Shown here: positions 34,901 through 49,900 of the stretch, piece after piece
How positions within the stretch are numbered: position 1 is the first letter of the stretch
Layout: every line of letters begins with the position of its first letter
From: Sipunculus nudus
Lineage: Eukaryota > Annelida > Sipuncula > Golfingiida > Sipunculidae
Length of the DNA: 64,000 bases
Direction of reading: 5' to 3'
NCBI GenBank assembly: GCA_026874595.1
Contig: CM049311.1
Coordinates: forward strand, 61,262,453-61,326,452
Notes under the pieces: model-generated
Told to the model about the DNA's origin: nothing
What the model saw: only the letters and a program-made list of their open reading frames with translations
The model's database searches: none
Made by a program: the position numbers and the translations under genes

Positions 34901-37900
34901 GCTCTCAGTCAGTGAGAGAGCTGGATTTTGACGAGTTTCGTCCATCAGATTTGTGGGTTGTTTGACAGTTGTCAGTGCCATGGGCGCAGCCATCTTGTGA
35001 CCTCTTCTGCCCTTGGTCGTGGTCTAGTGTTTCACAATACCTGGCCTCTGCCTAGGTGTTGGATCTCAGGCGATGCTCCTGTGACCCAGATCTGGACAGC
35101 AGGTTTGCGTGTTTATTATGGCTGCCATTGTGTTGTGACCCCTCTGTTGACCCTTGGCCTTGTTGACTTGAGCTGCCACCTTTCTTGTGAACGGTGCTGT
35201 GGCATTAATTCCCATTAAAAACGCGTTTGCAATTAGTCTTTTTGTCTTTGGCAAGCTGGGTGCTAGTATCAGAGACAGGAGACTTGGGACCAGCTTCCTT
35301 TGCTGACACCCCAGCAGCAGTGCTCACTTGTGCTTGCTGCAGAATCGGGCAAACTAATTCAGCGGCACTGTTCTCCATCCTGTGCTTTTGCACAGTTGTA
35401 AATGCAGCACCCGCATTTCTGAGTGTCTACAGCAACCAGCTGAACACAAAAAGAAGGGTGTAAAAAAAGTCTGAAAACTAGTCAAAATATATTCTACACC
35501 GTAATTATGCTTCTTTACTCCACGAAGGAGAACGCTTATTGACATCTACACATGCGCACTAACACCTCCTAGAATCCCGAATGATCAGATGAAGAGTTAA
35601 ATTATCCAAACTGCATGAACCTTTCAGGATAGCTGGCATATGAGCAAGGCATGCCAGGGATTTTGGTGTGGCCATACATAAGAAGTTTTTGAGATTTTTA
35701 ATGCAGTTTTTGATATTGTAGTTCTGCCACAATGACAGGGTCAGTAAACTCTCTTATCACCTATGGGGCAAAACTGCTGCTAATATAAACTACAAATAAA
35801 TAGAAACAATTTTTGTCTCTCATGGTCTTTTTGATGAATATTATAAATTTGTCTTTTGTCTTTGTGTTATATGATGATATAATCAGAAAACGTACTATAC
35901 TTGATTATAATGTAGTTTACCTGACTGCTGCTCCACCTGGTGGCTGACAAGTTCTGTGTTAGGAGAGAGAGATCAACAGAAGAAGTGATCACACTCGGCA
36001 GACGGAGGTAGATCTGGATGAGCAGATCCTGGCACACCACTGTATTGTATTTATGTTCCTTCATCATCTGATCTATAAAGTCTGTTACAACTTTCACCCT
36101 TTCAGTACTGCCCCCACAACACAGTAATAGCAGTTTGATCCTCCATACAATAGCATCCCTTGCTGCAGGAGGCAGGGCATCATGGGAAGGGTCACCTGAT
36201 GTAGTGTCATGTGATGTGCTGGGTGAATCATGTGATGATTTACCAACTGGCTGTAGTCTGGTACATGCTTCACAAATGATTAATTTGGTCAAACTCCGGA
36301 GCTGTGGAGTTGATAAGTTAAGAACATCTTCCGGTACATAATTCTGAAAATGATCAATTTAAAATATGATCAAAATCTTATACAGTGGACAAGTGTGTTA
36401 AATAAATAACAAGCTATATAGATCAGGATTTTAAATGCAGGATGTAAAAAAAACATGACATGTCTATACAAAAGTCTATTCTCCTATAACAATTACAAAA
36501 TGCCTTAGATAAAGTTAAATAACTATACAGTGAAATCACAAAACACACAGAACAGATCAGCAGGATGACATACTTTGGGCAGTTTGCGGTCTCTCCCCTG
36601 CCAAAGCTTTGGTATAAGTGTGCAGGCCCACAAGAAGTCCAACACTATGGTGGCATCATAGCTGAAAGCACAAAGTAACATTCATCTTTAGATGTTAAAC
36701 TAGAATTTTTTGGCAACGCAGGTGCCATAGTATCTCCACACAGTTAATCCCCCCCCTTTAAGGATAGGCCCCCATCTTAAGCATATATTGGTTTCAAACA
36801 TTGTTTCTTCCATCTATCAACCTGAGTAACAACATTTTTTCACCAAATATGGGAATATTCAAGGTCAAGGCCACTCTCATAGGAGAATAGATGATCCCAA
36901 TTTAAATATACTCTATCCCATAACCTGTATCTATGAATGCATTATATGAAAGAAATCTGTCCATTAGTTTTTTTAATTTTTATGTTCACAGTACTGTCAT
37001 GTGGCAATGAAGGGGGTATTAAAAGATGTGAAAAAAAACAAGAAAGGACGGAAAGTTGCACCACCTGCCTTACACAGAAGACAAAGCTATCCAAGATCTT
37101 CAGTAAATTTGATTTTTGGACCAATCCATGCATCCCTTATTGAGATATTTATGATTTAGTGTGAATTTTACCAAACACAGAAATATTTAAGGTCAAGGCC
37201 ACTCATAGAAAAAGGTCATGAACCCATTATAAATATGCATCATCCCATAACCCATACCTATGTAAATGCATAATATGAAAGAAATTTTTCCATTATTTTT
37301 TACTTATAATGCTCAAAGTATTGTCAAGTGGCAATGATGGGAGTATTCAACAGCAAGAAAACAAGAAAGGGATAATGGGTGGCATCACCATTTTCTGGTA
37401 CATGACAATACTATCCAAAATCTTTGTTCAACTTGATTTTTGATCAATCCAAGCAAGCAATATTTCTGGAGATATTTAAGAATTTGTGAGATTTTCCCCT
37501 CAAATGGAATTTTTAAGGTCACAGTCACTCTCCTAGTAAAGGTCATGACCCCATTTTAAATAGGCTTAGTCTACTCACCCATATCTATGCACTTGTTAAG
37601 TTTGGTAAAGATCCATGATATATTTTTTTTAATTATCTTGCCTGAAAGAAATCTCTGTGGTGGCGGAAGAGCAACCATGCCTAAACCATACTATCCCCCG
37701 ACTTTGTCTGGGGATACAATAAATTAGTGTTTATGTATTAGGTTTTTATGTCAACAAAATATATGCACATTGGAAAGAAAATATATGAGAATTTGTACTT
37801 TTGTTTGTACAACATACAATGAAGCTGTGCACATGACATGAAAATCTGTTTACAGGTGAATCTTGGTCACCATACTTTATTCATATGAGCTTTCATACTC

Positions 37901-40900
37901 ATCTTTCTGTAAATGGTGAGCTGTTTCACTAAAGAAAACATTAGTGCATTTCTTTAAGCATGCCAGTGTCCAAAATACAGAATCAAGAAAAAAGCTTTTA
38001 CAATGATAAGATTAAAAACAAACTAGACACATAATCTGTGGTCCCTTCTCAGGATATTGAGAGTAAAAATTTCTGGTTGGATACCATAATGGTTGGGTTA
38101 TATCTTTTGCCATTTATGATCTACTGTACCATAACTTAATTGCCTCTGCCAGGAGGGAATGTGTTCATCCCTGTTAGTGTGTTTGCTCACAACATAACTC
38201 ACGCAATCAACAACAGAATCTCATGAAATTTTCAGGGCTTTTCAGAAATGGGACAATGAAGAATCAACCAGATTTTGGTGTGGATCTGGCACATAATCTG
38301 GACTCAAGAATGTCATGAAAGAAGCTAAAGCTAAATAAGTTAACAACAGGGACCCCCAAAAATGAGGCTTGCATTCCTCATAATGCAGATTTCTAATTTA
38401 CAATACAGAGATGTTTATTTCAGCCAGTGTGAGGGAGTTCACTGAAACATTTCTAACAGTCCTATCTTACCTGTTCTCTTGAGGGCTAAGCAGCAGATCT
38501 ATACATTTTCTTAAACTGCTCCAGTCAGACTGGTGTGTCAACATGGCCAGTAGGTAGGCATGGTAACAGTGGGCATCAGTGGCTCCTCCTTGTGGTGGAA
38601 ATAGTAACCTCTGCTGGAGGTCTTTTGAGAGGGACACCATTTCAGGTGCTAACAGCTCCAGCCAGTCCAGCAGCAGTCCTACACTTGCTCGCATAGCAGT
38701 ATTACTGTAAAACAAAATGAGACGATAAGCCAGTCATAATTGAACTGTGCTGAAATTGAAATCATAGGAAAAGGTTGCAGGCCTGCAAGGTCTGCATGTA
38801 TAAATTTTTGATGAGTCATTCTAGTGAAGCTTAAAATACATTTCATTAATTATACCTGTATACATTATTGTTTTGCAGCATGAAATTAGCTTTTTAAACC
38901 TGTAGTTGGCCATGTTTGTTATGTTATCACTGCACATAAAAAATACACAAGACAAGTAAATTTCCAAAGTACAAATGTCAGGCATGTAATTTCCTTATGT
39001 CAATTGCCTATATATTGCCTATCTAAAATGGCTGTTTATGCTCACTAGGTCATCACTGAAAAATACTTAAAACTGGTTTGGTTTTGAAAAATATTATTCT
39101 GATATGTTAACATTTAGCAGATAAATATTAAAAGAATGTCTACATTTCAAAAGGCTTTATGCACTTCTCGACTGTAACACAACCTGATCGATGCCAACAG
39201 AAATGTCTCATGCACACATTACACCGATAATAACCAAAATGTTAAATTATTACAAGCTTATGCTAAGCATTAACTTATATTCAACTTCCCTTGCTGATAA
39301 AAAATTTGAGTTAAAATGTTTTTTTTTTTCATACTTCCGCTATCTGACCAGGCAGTGATTTTGATGATAGTGCTGGCCATTTCAGACTGCAGATTTCTGG
39401 AACATTTATCTAACAGGCCTGTTCATTTTGTTATTCATTTCACTGAGGTCCTTAACCAGATATGATACTCACTTCTTTGTTCTTTCAAGCAGCTGGCAAA
39501 GCATGGAAACTCGGCCTGAGAGGTCACATAACCTGATGGCCTGACAGTTAGAGAGCGTCAGACATGTCTCCAGCCTTGTGTCACCAGTCTGTCCCATGCG
39601 TTCTATAACTGTAATAGTAAGAACAAGTTTCTTTATATAAATCAGTGCTAGCGCTCCAGATTCCTCCTAGAATGAATAAAACTCAATCAAGCAAGGCATC
39701 ATTATTTCTGGAAGATAGTATAAATTTGTATACATGGAATTATGCATCTGATAGGAGTATCATTTTCATTATCAATGTGATCAGTGACTTAGTCAATTCA
39801 GGCCATTTGAATCCAAGTCCTTGAAGTGCAGTCATTTGAAACCCGCATCCGAGTCCCATGCCAATCTCCTTGTTCAAAGAAATTTAAAATCGAAATTTGA
39901 GATCAAAATGTGTATTTTTAAAGTAAGTTTGCATATGCTTTTTACTTGAATGTATGATTACATTAATCTCCCAATGCACTGCTAAAGCTCGGTATTTGTC
40001 TCATTTTATAAATATTCTGTCAGCAGTTCACACTTATATACCAGTGAGTCTTTATATGGCATATGACAGAGTTTTTTCTACTGGACTCAACTTATTTCAC
40101 AAAGCATTCAATTTGAGGCTGAGTACAAGTCCAAGTCGAAAAACCTTGGGAAAAAGTGACCTGAGTCTGGACTTGAGTCCTACATCACATTATGTGATAA
40201 TCAATGTATCTAACTTGAACAGGTATAATTGATTCCTGTGAGAATATTCTATATAAAAAAGAATAAACCATCATCTTCTTTACAAATTTATTTAAAAAAT
40301 CAAAGTTTTGGATTATCTTTAATTTGAGTGGCACAGAAAATGATGCAACAAAGATTTTGGAAACCTATAAACAGTCATAAATTAACCTGAATGTATTCAG
40401 AACCTGCAGACAATGCAGTGCCTCTTCCATTACTGCTTGGTCTTTTGTTATTATACAAAAGAAGCACAGAAACTTTGCTTCCTGGCCCAGTTATTTAGAT
40501 AATTTTTACAGGTGCTCTTATCAAATAAACTACTTTTATTAAAAATCTATTACCTGTTTTCAATATTTTTATTTCTCTCAATACCCAGCTCCACTTTAAT
40601 TGATGAATGATTGCTAAGCCTGGGCCGATAATCAATTTTTACATCCTCATGAATGTCAGGTCCATAAATTTTTCGCTTAATAAACTTTCAAATATGTGCT
40701 GTTGTCAATGCTCTTAATGCACAAGCTGTGGACATTGTGTATCCAGTCAAGTGAGGGGCTCTGTTTCTAAATATATCAGTTTTGTATATTTTACTTATAT
40801 GATCACAGCACAGTTTCATTCAACAGAATTTAATCATACCAACTGTACTTAAGAAACTGGAACACCTGTCAGTTTCAAAAAAGTTTCTGAATGTGTTGAG

Positions 40901-43900
40901 AGAAGACTAAACTTGCCAATATAGAGATTACAAAGAACAACTACTTCTCAAGAAAAAGATGAAGAAAACATTGAAGTGAAAATGAAACTTTCATTTGAGA
41001 AAACTAACTTCAGCAAAAGGGTACATGAACAAACAGATCATGACAATACACTCAAGTGTCATGTGAATCAACTGAATGTACTAAAAAGTGTATCTACCTT
41101 GTTCTAATGCCTTTGGTTCTGGCGTTAACATCTGTGTGCTGAGTGAGTCTCCTCTGATTCTTCCAAGCTGCTGGGCACACAGGCGGGACATGGTGCTTGA
41201 CCGGTCACCTGACAGACTGACCATCCTCTCCAGGACTGTGACCTGCAGGCTCAGCTGGTCAGCCTACAACCAGCACAAACTGGATACAGACCTTGGCAAA
41301 CTAACTATTCACAAAATGCAGTATCACTATATTTGACGGAATAAACATCCTAGGCCTGAAAAGTCAAGTTATCTTGGCAGATTTGACAGTTACTTAAATC
41401 AATATATTGAAAAATCAGTAGCCGGTGTACAATTTCAGAATACTGCTTAAGTTTGAGAAATGGAGTCTGTTGCCACAGATTCTAGTTTATTTAGGCCATG
41501 CAAATATACTGACTGTTGATCTCTTAAACATGCAAGCTAACTTAGCTGTTACCTAAGAACAAGAAATGGCCATTTTAAACTGTTCCTATTTTGCTTTTGA
41601 AATATAAAAGCTCCCTTTTTAACTGTATATTAATAATCTGCATAAATGAAACATGAGAACTGCCTTTTCAGAATATACATGAAAAAAAGTCTCCATGTTA
41701 ACTGCTTATAACAGATGAGCTGCTGCAGGAGTACCTTTGCTGTTCCAGTCCACCTGAGCAGGGCAGCAGCTGTATGTGAGTGTCTGTGCAAACCTTCAAC
41801 AAATCTCTTCCCATCAGGTCCAAATACAATCTACAGAACAACACAAGGGCACCATAAGAGTGCACAATACACCTGTCACATTAACATATTCCTGGTGAGT
41901 TATGAAAGCAACACCACAAATAACTCCAATGACCTAATATATCATTATGTTTGCACAGAATTTGCCCGAGTACCAAACTCAGGTAATACATTTTGAAGGT
42001 TAATATCAATCGTGAGTTTCATGAAAATCCCAAAAATTACTTGGATATAATCTTGGGCCACATTAAAAGGTTAACAGTTGGATGGACACTGCCCATGCCA
42101 CATACAACCTTGAACTGGCACAGAACAAGGAGTGCCTACACAAGCCTTCCATGAAAATTTTACTGTCAGAACTAAGTTTCATCTTCAAGACCATGATTAA
42201 TATTCCATATATAAGCCTGTGTGCCTTGAACAGTGGCAAGATTGACTTCTGGAGTGCTCAAAATCATATAATTTTTTTTTACAGAAAATAGGTCTAATGA
42301 TCTTTTGAAGGTTTCAAAGACTTCAACAGGAACTCACTCAATGCTAAATCAGAAGTTTCTAGGTGCAACTTTTACAATTTATACCCATATGACTTTCAGG
42401 GTGTTCAAATCACCACCTTTCACACAGCTCACAGAATACAGTCACAATGACTTTATTTCAAGTTTGGAAATAGATTTTACAGCGACCTATACAGATCTCA
42501 TAGGTCGCAGTGACCTTATTTTGGGGTGTCCAGAAAGATTTTATAGGGACTTCCCTGTATCTTCAGTAGGAATTTCTATGCCAAACTATAATGTGTTAAG
42601 CCGTGTCACACTTTCAGGATACTTATATCATGTTTTTCCCTATAGCTTGCAAAATATGGGTCATCATGACTTTATTTTGGGATTCCAGGGACCAGAAACT
42701 TATACAGTTTAAAGTTTCAAGATCTAATATTTAGGATGTTTGCCTCGTCTTTTTTTTTCAGGGTCCCCTAAAATAATTTTTGTAATACACTATTCTGGTC
42801 ACAGTGACCATATTTCAGGTTTTTGAGGAGATTTTACAAGGAACTTGAAAAATTCTAGGTCCAACAATTATGATTTGTGCCCTGTCTGACTTTCATGGTA
42901 TTCAAAATCATGTTTTTCCAAAAACTCACATCATATAGGTCACAGTGACTTTATTTGGAAAAAGTGAGAAGTTTCTAGGTCTAATGATTATGATTTTTGC
43001 CCTGTTAATGAACGGATAGACAAACCAGCTATATTTCATATGACTTACAGTCAGCTAAGCTCTAAGTCCTGATTGGGATGAACCAGACCAGAATACATAA
43101 AGATTGATTTCAATAGAGAGAGCTATTGAAGATGGACACTACAATTCAGAAGACTGTGTCAGCTGTGCACAAATAAATTAAACTGTAAATGAACAATCAT
43201 ATCTGTTATAATGAAAGAGTGTTATTTAAAAATATATTTATTTATTACATAAAGTAGGTCATGTATCTTTGAAATAGCATTATAAAAAAATACCTCCTTC
43301 ATGGCTGTAAGAACAGTCTCTATCATTTCCGGCTTCTTCAGAATAGTCTGTAACAAAGCAGACCAAGATAGAAGTAAAGGGTAAGTTTACAGGTACCCTG
43401 CAACACAAAGTGCATCAGTCTTAAACACAATGAGGAATCACATACCTTCTTTAATGATAACTTACCTGCAGACATGGGTAATTAAGAGTACCTGTTACAA
43501 AGGGAGACATCTAAACTGTAAAACTGCTTAGTATACTCTTACAAAACAATATCTGGAGTGATAATACAATTAGTAAGAGTGACAAGACTAAATATATGAT
43601 TACAAAGATATTGTTACAAGCATGACCACTAGGTGGCCCTGATGATTGCACACACTGTTGATTACCTTCTGCAGTGCTCTAAACAGCTGCTGTCTCTGGA
43701 CTGTGGGGGTTTCTGGTTCAACAAAGAGCTGAAATCAAAAGGAAGCAGAAATAAATATATGAAATAAAATGTTTAATATATGATTTATAAATGAGTGAAA
43801 ATTGTTAGTTTCTTCTCAAATTGACCCTTAAAATTTAACACACATTTTCAGGATCCTCTTGAATGTCACTGAACTAATGAAATAGTTTCTTTAGTGTGCA

Positions 43901-46900
43901 GCACCCTCCAAATGTTTATCAGTTGAAATATAAGTTAGTAGATACAGTTAGCCTTGGTTTGATCAACCCTTGATCAAGTGACCTCCTAGAGTTATAAGAG
44001 TTTTCCTTTTGCTGCCGTATGTGACAAATGACTGCCAAATTAAAGTAAAAGTCACAATTTCACCTGCTTTGTACAACCACTTTCTACAGATTTAGCTGTT
44101 GGCCCTTCCACTCATGCAAAGCCTAGTAAGGCATTTTCATTTCCCTGGGCCATCTTCTGACATGGACTTTATTTTCATGCTTTTCAGCAGTCTTCCACTT
44201 AGTTACATATAATGAAAAACTGTATATTGTTCTATGTAATCCCCCTCCTTGGGTTGTGCAACTGATAAGATTAAGCCATCTGAATGATATTAAAGGGCAT
44301 TCCATGCAAATTTGAAAATTTAGCAAAAATTTAAGCACTTGCAAGGTCTTGAAAATGCAACAAAGGTTTCAGGGATTTTTAAGCTTGCGGGACCTGTAAA
44401 TGACCTTTCACCTTTACAAGAATGGCCAGAACATCGCCTGTTTGTGTGGTAGTGGGTAGCTCTCCAGCTCGGCACAGCTGTGACATGGTTCTTCGCTTCC
44501 TGCTGGCTGGTTTCATCTCAACATCTCCTGCAGCCAAGTCAACCATGGACATTAATATTTATATTAACACTAATTAACATATTGTCTTCTGTAACACCAA
44601 GTGCCCAATATACTATTTTATAATTAATATAGTTCTAAATACTCCAACTAAAATCAAGTCTACTGTAAAACCAGGTGAACGACAAATATTAATGTTATGA
44701 TAAATATTAATACTATCATCATTCCCACTGTAAAACCAAGTAAAAACAAATATTGATATCACTTTAATCATGCCTGTTAATAATACTGAGACAGCTCTAA
44801 AAACTGTCAGGCCTCGAGATAATAAATTTAAAACTGATTTTCCTATTTTGCAATAAAAAGAATCACAAAGTCATCTGCTTACCTGTTTTAGATTATATTT
44901 CCCTGTACATTACTGTACATAATTCTTTATTTTGTATTTCCTAAACAAATCCAGCTCAGTAATTTTTTATTAATATGGATTACAGGTCAGCAGTTATTGG
45001 CTGGAAATTTCTCTAAAAGTTAGGATAGATCATTTCAGGACTGAAATTCTGTTTTTTTTATTTCTGGAGTTCAAATGCCACAGAGCTGTAAAGACAATGG
45101 CTGAAGTCAATGGTCTGGTTAGTATGGTCAGCTCCAGCCATTATCCCATGTGGCACTGAATAAATTCCACTGAATGATTTTTACATATATATTTAGCAAA
45201 TTTCTCAGCAAAAATGACAGTGTTGGTCGATTATATTTTTAACCATGGCAAATAAGAGATTCAAAGAGTGTCTAACTTTGGGACAAATTGTTGGGATCAT
45301 TATAGCTTCACTGCATTCAAACAGGGTTTGTGTGAACAGGAGATCCATAAGCTCCCATACCCTTGCTCTTGTCACCCAGTACAAATAACAAAGGGCAAAA
45401 AAAAAAAAATTTTCTTAATGTGTCAACAAGAGCACTGCAAATGGTGCATAATACGCCCGTTGCATATTATGTGATCTCTGATCTCATTAAATATGTGTGA
45501 ATTTGCTGAGAATGTAATTCAGGTGCGAAACTTAATTAGTAAATACTCATCATGAGTTATATGAAAATCCATCTGATTTTTGGTAAGCCAGGGTGGAGCC
45601 ACCAAAATGTGGTGACCTCTGACCTCATTTAATATGCATGGATTTTTGCTGGAAAAAGATCTTAGGTTAGATATTATACTGATCAATATTTCTACTGAAT
45701 ATATCAAAATCCATTATATTCCTTGTGCTGTACAGTGGTGAGACCACAAATTTGCCTGTACAAGCAGCCTGATAACCTCTGATCTTGTTAAATATGTGTG
45801 AATTCTGCTAAGAATTTAACTGAGATGAGACACTCTATTGGTAAATATGTCAATATATCAAAATCTATCATATTCCTCTTAAGTTATTGCAGCGACACCA
45901 CAAATTAGCCTAGTGACCTCTGACTTTATTAAATATGCTTGGATTTTACCCATAATCAAAATTCGGAGAGATAATCTATTGGTAAGTAGTTATGGCGAGT
46001 AACATGTAAATCCATCAAAGCCCCGGTAAGTTATCGTGGCGACACTTAAAAGTTAATGGACGGATGGACAGACAGAAAGACGGATGGTAGGTATACTATA
46101 TTACGTCCTGTCATAGACTGGTATATAAAAAGGGGCTGACATCTCAGATGTTATATAGGAAGTTGTAAAACATCTTTGTGACCTGACAGCCTTTACTAGA
46201 TTTGAAGCTCACCAGATTCCTGTTGCCTTGGTGACCTGGTGAGGAAGTTGTGGAAGATATGGCCTCCGTCTACTCCTCTCATCTGCTGAACCTCCACAAG
46301 TTGAGCCATATATCCCTTGTCTACGATAGCATGCTCCAGCACTTGAAGGTCATTTTCCGTAGCCATGTCCAGACAGCGCAGCAGCTTGGCCATGCTGGCC
46401 ACGGGGATACCAAAAGACTGTACGAACAGAACTAACTGGGCAGGCTCCAGGTCCACCAAGGCTGGTAACAAAAATAATCATCATGATAAACATGGTATGA
46501 CAGCGCCCAGAGGATGTACACCTATGTTATATCCAGCTTTTACTAAATTGGCTCAAGGTCTTAACCAAATAGGTATGCCCTCTCCACCCAGCATTGAATG
46601 AGTACTAGTCATTGGTGGCAGACATGTAAAGCGAACAACCTTCTGACACCTATTGCAGCTGCTTGGGTTGTATGCTCACCATGGGGGCCGAGGATGGACT
46701 GTCTTACCATACTGTAAACCCAACCTTTTTACCCTTTTGCTTTGTGATATACAAATAACACACTTTGATAACTATTATTCTTTTATGTTTGTGTGATTGT
46801 TACCTGCATCCACCAGCCTGCCAACTGACGATCTGATCATGCGCAGTTTTAACCAATCAGGAAGCAGCAGTGCCTCTTCTGATGTGTCCACCAGGAATGC

Positions 46901-49900
46901 GGACGGTGGGTGTCCACCCTCAGGGAACCAGCGATGTAGCAGAGACCTGAATCTGCTCTCACCTGTTTTAAATGTAATAAGCTTTATGTAATATGATCCG
47001 GAATTCTGGATGAAACATAGATACATAGAATAGATACAGGGAAACACTATCTGACAGTCATCCCTGTAACACAACCAACCTCTAAGATGACACATCTTAC
47101 TGGTGAAGATGTGGACATGTTTGACATGTTTTATTATATGTACACACAAACTGACTAAGATATTACCACATCACAGGGCTTCAAATAAATCAAATGTATT
47201 AAAAACTATAATTTTAGTGTCATTAGTACTATAATTATGACCATTTTAATACATGATAAAACTACTTTGTTAATTAAGAACACTGTCAAAAGTATGCTTT
47301 TAGATATTTAAATAAATCTTTTAAATATCTTAATATATTTCCAAATGTGTTCTATGATTCAATAAAATACCCTTTTCAAAATTAATTAAAAATCTTATTT
47401 TTAGCTTTGAATATAGAACAATATCATTGATTCATAGCAACTAACAATTCACGACCCTCTAAGTTTTAGTATTTTAATCTTATCTTGAATTTAAATGGTA
47501 CTTTGTTAGACACATGTCAGACTGACTTACGAGGATAACGAAATTGTTTCAGACAATATTTGGTAAATACTAGAATAATTTGATATTTACTTAATATCAT
47601 CACAACATTTTAATATGTAAATATGTTCTTATAATATATAATATGTGTGTATGTATGTAATATGTAAATAAATAATAAATATATATATATATGGGAACCC
47701 ATCATCAGGTGAATGTGGTTAGAATGAAGCTAACAGCGTGGTTTGAAAAGCCAAAACTTCACGAGATTACAAGATTATGCTTTGTGCGTATCAGGGGGAG
47801 CATGTGAAAGACTGACACTGATCCAATAGTCCTCAGGGCAGTGTTGTTTTTCCTCAGTGTTATACCGCTCTGGCCTAGTCTTAGGCCATAGAGCACTTTA
47901 AAACGGAGGGTAACTCTACTTTCTATATATATATATATATATGTATATATATACTTATAAATATATATGCATATATATTACAAATATAACAGTTATACTG
48001 TCAAGTGGAGTGAGTGTTAGGAATGAATCGCACAGCGGCCTTGTTCTAGACAGGATGCTGTCGGCACACCCTAGTTAATGTTCGGCCATGTTTTATCACA
48101 CAGAAGATGCCTCCCTCTATGTATGAGTCAAACCGGCCAGTATGAACCTGCTTGGATCACAGTAACAGCTACCAGACTGCCTGGCTACAAGCTTGTCAAA
48201 CTTGTATCATAGTTTAGAAAGCTAACAACAAAACCTAACCGTGTGACTGGTAAACAGACTGGCTGGCTACCATCCAGGTTAGCCTTCTGATTGATTACAC
48301 TCACAGATGTGTCTCATGAAGAGTACAGCCTGCTGAATTAAACATAAGTCAGCACTTTTAACATGATACTCTCCATCAGTTTCAGAAAGAAACACCAGCT
48401 AAGCATGAGATGACTACAGGGATATTAGATAATACCACATTACTGGTATTCTGATATCTCACAAGATAAATACTACAAAATAGACACCACTGTTATTTAG
48501 TATGACACTGGTATATCAGCAGTCCAGTTCTTACCTTCAGGTTTGCCGTATGTCAGGAGGATGACCATGGCGTGGACCACCAGGATGTTCATTGTGGCTG
48601 ATTCGTCAGATTTCCAGTGCAATAACACCTGATCCTGTGTGTTTGACTACAAGAACATAATTTGTTCAGCTATGAACACACTAGAAAAGCAATTAAAAAC
48701 ACTTGTAAACATATTAGATGTTGAAAATTATCTTACAGCTAAGCATTAATAAACTGACAACAAAATGTGTTTCATACATAAAGATCTTTCCATTTTAATT
48801 AATGGTTTATATAATTATATTGGAAGGCTTGTGTTTTTTTCAGAGAAAACAAGTACCTAGTTACTTACCCAGGAGTAGGTTTCATTTTGCTGCTGTGACA
48901 AATCCAAATAACAGTGAAACAGCTCCAAAAAAGACGCTAACACACCCTGGCTGCGGGCGTCAGAACTACCCTCAGCTGGCAGTACATAGTTCATGAGGGT
49001 TGACCTCTCTACAATCAGCTGGGCAAGATCCTAGTACAACAATAAAATACAGTGAGTGATCACATATTATACAGACAATGTTAATGTATAAGCAACAGGA
49101 AACACTGAATGAATCCTGTATTCATATTAGTAGTGTGCCAATTTATCGATTATATCAACAACTAGAATACGGGTGGTCGACAAGCAACTCTTACTACGTG
49201 TATCCGCCAAAATCACAGTGAAACGGGTGAAGTGAGGCATGGATTGAGTGGCAAGGGGAAATAGAGTGAGGTGTGTTGCATATTAGCATGGATGTTTACA
49301 GACGAAATGTGTATGCAGGTTGTGTCACCTACCACAAAATCTAGAAAGCTGTCCAAGTTGTATGCATATGCAAAATTTTGGGCAGAAAAGTCAAACCACT
49401 ACATGTATATGAGTGATTTTATCCCAAAGCAGACAAACAGAAGGACTTGTGCAAAAATGGTGACAGGTGGCGCCACCAATTTTGTGTATGATTAAGAGCT
49501 ATGTGAGATCTATACACATACAAAATTTCAGGGGGATATGTCCAACCAGTCCTGAGATATAAGCCTAAATGTCTGAGGCATGAACATAAATGTAGGTGGC
49601 GCCACCTGCCAAAAAAATCAAGAAAGCTGTCCAGGATGTATAAACCTGCAAAATTTTAGGCAGATATGTCAAACCACTACAGATATATGAGTGATTTTAG
49701 CCCACGGCAGACAAACAGACGGATGCTGTGCAAAAATGTTTTCAGGTGGCCCCTCAGTTTTGTGTATGATAAAGAGCTATGTGAGATCTATACACATGCA
49801 AAATTTTGGCCCAATTTGTCAAACGGTTCCCGAGATATGAGCTTGGATGTCTGCAGCGTAAACTAGAATGTAGGTGGGGCCACCTGTCATAAAATCAAGG

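Noticed and set aside
42305-42712. 135-codon + frame
   Set aside because: Lies entirely inside family F repeat units in an INTS1 intron.
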